From Bacillota bacterium (GTDB taxonomy: Bacteria; Bacillota; Clostridia; Peptostreptococcales; Anaerovoracaceae): a stretch of 6,336 bases of DNA. The stretch spans positions 1-6,336 of the forward strand of contig JAFYFK010000133.1 in assembly GCA_017543805.1 (NCBI GenBank). The letters run 5' to 3'. Under the pieces are notes generated by a model. That model saw only the letters and a list, made by a program, of their open reading frames with translations, ran no database searches and was not told where the DNA came from. Position numbers and translations under genes: made by a program. Each line of letters starts with the position of its first letter. Position 1 is the stretch's first letter. Shown in pieces: positions 5,049 through 6,336 of the stretch.

Positions 5049-5705
5049 TCAGAAGAAACACAGAACTGTAAGCGCCAGCAGCCAGCCTCCGGCGATGTCG
5101 GTCGGCCAGTGCACGCCTACGTAGAGGCGGGAATAAGCCATAAAGAACACATACAGCAGCAACATAAGGCCGATCAGGCCCATCTTTCTGGAGTCGTGTA
5201 TGTAATGCTTGCAGGGGTGAGGGTTTACCGTGTAGATCCGCAGGCTTTCGCCGTTGTGCTGGTAGTAGTAGTCGAACAGCAGGAACAGCGTGCCAGCCAT
5301 GACCAGGCTGTTGAGCGAATGCCCGCTCGGGAAGCTGTAACTGGTCTCCGTAACGAGGCGCAATGCTTCGTCCGGTCTCGGCCGCGCCACCACGCGGTTT
5401 ATGACCAGCCTGGCGATCGCCGCGACGATATTGTTGAACGTCACCGGAATCCCGTAGGTGAAACGCGTGTCTTTAATGGCCACCAGGATGACGCAGACCA
5501 CCACGTAGAACCAGAAATCGCCCAGATGCGTAAACGCCTTGTATATGGGCGTCATCTGGTCGCTGCGCTGCGACAGGACAAGCTCCTGTATCTGTGTGTC
5601 GAACGAAACTATGCCCTCAGAACCGATGGATATCGAAAGGGCAATAAGGACCGCCACGAGCAGGATCCCTATTGAAAACTTCTTAAGGTCAAAACCTGTA
5701 AACAT
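5049..5705 (-). CDS. PAP2-family membrane phosphatase
   Basis: A 218-residue integral membrane protein of the PAP2 (type 2 phosphatidic acid phosphatase) superfamily, whose members remove phosphate from lipid phosphates or undecaprenyl pyrophosphate at the membrane. Hydrophobic segments lie at about 9-27, 61-77, 88-103, 128-146, 175-192 and 203-218, the usual six. The motifs are NRVVARPRP (103-111), YSFPSGHS (123-130) with His129, and SRLYVGVHWPTD (192-203) with His199 and Asp203. The first motif normally begins with Lys (K-x6-RP), and here that position is Asn103. The loop between segments 4 and 5 (about 145-174) is long and polar. AAGGAAGGAG (5720-5711) lies 5 nt before the ATG, so the start is firm. 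Substrate cannot be told; both cell-wall lipid-carrier recycling and glycerolipid dephosphorylation are possible. It diverges from the nucleotidyltransferase gene at 5784. Confidence 0.9.
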   Translation of the reverse strand: MFTGFDLKKFSIGILLVAVLIALSISIGSEGIVSFDTQIQELVLSQRSDQMTPIYKAFTHLGDFWFYVVVCVILVAIKDTRFTYGIPVTFNNIVAAIARLVINRVVARPRPDEALRLVTETSYSFPSGHSLNSLVMAGTLFLLFDYYYQHNGESLRIYTVNPHPCKHYIHDSRKMGLIGLMLLLYVFFMAYSRLYVGVHWPTDIAGGWLLALTVLCFF

Positions 5706-5718
5706 CCCGTCTCCTTCC

Positions 5719-5747
5719 TTGAAAAAAACATTAAGGTATTATACCAT
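5719..5747. promoter_or_regulatory. Overlapping divergent promoters with GGTATTATACC palindrome
   Basis: On the minus strand TGGTATAAT (5746-5738) is an extended -10 with a perfect TATAAT (5743-5738) for the PAP2 gene. On the plus strand TTGAAA (5719-5724) and TACCAT (5742-5747) are 17 bp apart, a modest promoter for the gene at 5784. The -10 elements overlap inside the palindrome GGTAT-T-ATACC (5735-5745), so polymerase at one should exclude the other. Confidence 0.5.
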
Positions 5748-5783
5748 AAGACAACTGAAAATGACGATGAAAGGAGATTCCTT

Positions 5784-6336
5784 ATGAATAAACCTGTACT
5801 TGTGGTCATGGCGGCCGGAATGGGCAGCCGCTACGGCGGTCTCAAGCAGCTTGACCCGGTCGGTCCGCACGGCGAGCTTATAATCGATTATTCCCTTTAT
5901 GACGCAAAGCGCGCCGGATTTGACACCGCCGTATTTGTGATCAAAAAGGAAAATGAAGAGGCTTTCCGCGAGATCATGAGCCGCGGAGCCGCAAAGCATA
6001 TGAACATCCGCTACGTTTACCAGCAGCTGGACGACATCCCTCCCGGACGGAGCATCCCCGAAGGGCGCGTCAAGCCCTGGGGCACCGGTCACGCGGTGCT
6101 TTCCGCGAGGAAGGCGGTCAACGGGCCTTTCGCGGTCATCAACGCGGACGATTATTACGGACCGGAGGGCTATAAGCTGATCTTCGACTACCTCAGCAAT
6201 AATCCGGACGGAAGATATTACGAATACTGCATGGTCAGTTATCTGATCGAAAACACCGTCACCGAGAACGGTTCCGTGGCGCGCGGCGTATGCGTGCCGG
6301 ACGAGGGCGGCTATCTGCAGAGCATCACCGAGCGCA
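5784..6336 (+). CDS. Sugar-phosphate nucleotidyltransferase-like protein (3' truncated by window)
   Basis: An open frame from ATG 5784 runs to the right edge with no stop (184 codons seen). AAGGAG at 5771-5776 lies 7 nt before the ATG. The protein begins NKPVLVVMAAGMGSRYGGLK, with the nucleotide-binding loop of the NTP-transferase fold (residues 11-21), here in the GMGSRYGGLKQ form. Later come KPWGTGHAV (97-105), a base/sugar-contact region in this fold, and INADDYYG (119-126), whose acidic pair is the likely metal-binding site. These fit an enzyme joining a sugar-1-phosphate or similar phosphate to a nucleoside triphosphate. Members are often labelled glucose-1-phosphate uridylyltransferase-like, but the substrate is not determined here. 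Family members are about 300 residues, so roughly the last third is outside the window. Confidence 0.9.
   Translation, partial: MNKPVLVVMAAGMGSRYGGLKQLDPVGPHGELIIDYSLYDAKRAGFDTAVFVIKKENEEAFREIMSRGAAKHMNIRYVYQQLDDIPPGRSIPEGRVKPWGTGHAVLSARKAVNGPFAVINADDYYGPEGYKLIFDYLSNNPDGRYYEYCMVSYLIENTVTENGSVARGVCVPDEGGYLQSITER

Noticed and set aside
5109..5675. 188-codon plus-strand frame opposite the PAP2 gene
   Set aside because: The opposite strand carries all PAP2 motifs with a firm RBS. This frame is His/Arg/Glu-rich, matches no family I recognise and lacks an RBS.

Overview
The window looks like ordinary chromosome from an anaerobic Clostridia-type Firmicute. Support comes from the strong AAGGAG ribosome binding sites, sigma-A-like TATAAT boxes, a butyryl-CoA-dehydrogenase-like enzyme, a DUF4428-type zinc-ribbon protein and compact stem-loop terminators between convergent genes. 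Third codon positions are rich in G and C. I see no insertion sequence, CRISPR array, tRNA or rRNA. The lineage is an inference from gene types, not a proven placement.

Layout, left to right. At 1-21 (minus) lie the first seven codons of a leftward gene. Its N-terminus (MEKRVYN) resembles phosphoserine aminotransferase (serC). Its upstream region, roughly 22-210, is the most interesting part of the window. On the minus strand it holds a 21-codon ORF (172-107) with ten consecutive serine codons, then a terminator hairpin (66-44) with a U-rich tail ending at the gene's ribosome binding site, and sequences that could pair with the terminator to prevent it forming. This reads as a ribosome-mediated serine attenuator for a serine-biosynthesis gene. 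Next on the plus strand comes a large predicted lipoprotein of unknown function (290-1642). It converges on an acyl-CoA dehydrogenase (2863-1721, minus), with a bidirectional terminator between them.

The acyl-CoA dehydrogenase is divergent from a LysR-family regulator (3049-3939, plus). The gap between them has face-to-face promoters and nested TATGG/CCATA dyads that could be the regulator's operator, so the regulator probably controls the dehydrogenase and itself. A second bidirectional terminator (3973-4002) separates the regulator from a leftward zinc-ribbon protein with an N-terminal DUF4428-like module and a Pro-Ala linker (4959-4030). Upstream on the same strand is a PAP2-family membrane phosphatase (5705-5049). 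It is divergent from a sugar-nucleotidyltransferase-like gene (5784 onward, plus) that runs off the right edge.

The genes do not form one pathway. They are mostly single-gene units with their own promoters. The two regulatory regions, the serine leader at the left edge and the LysR intergenic region, are where the sequence holds more than its protein-coding genes.
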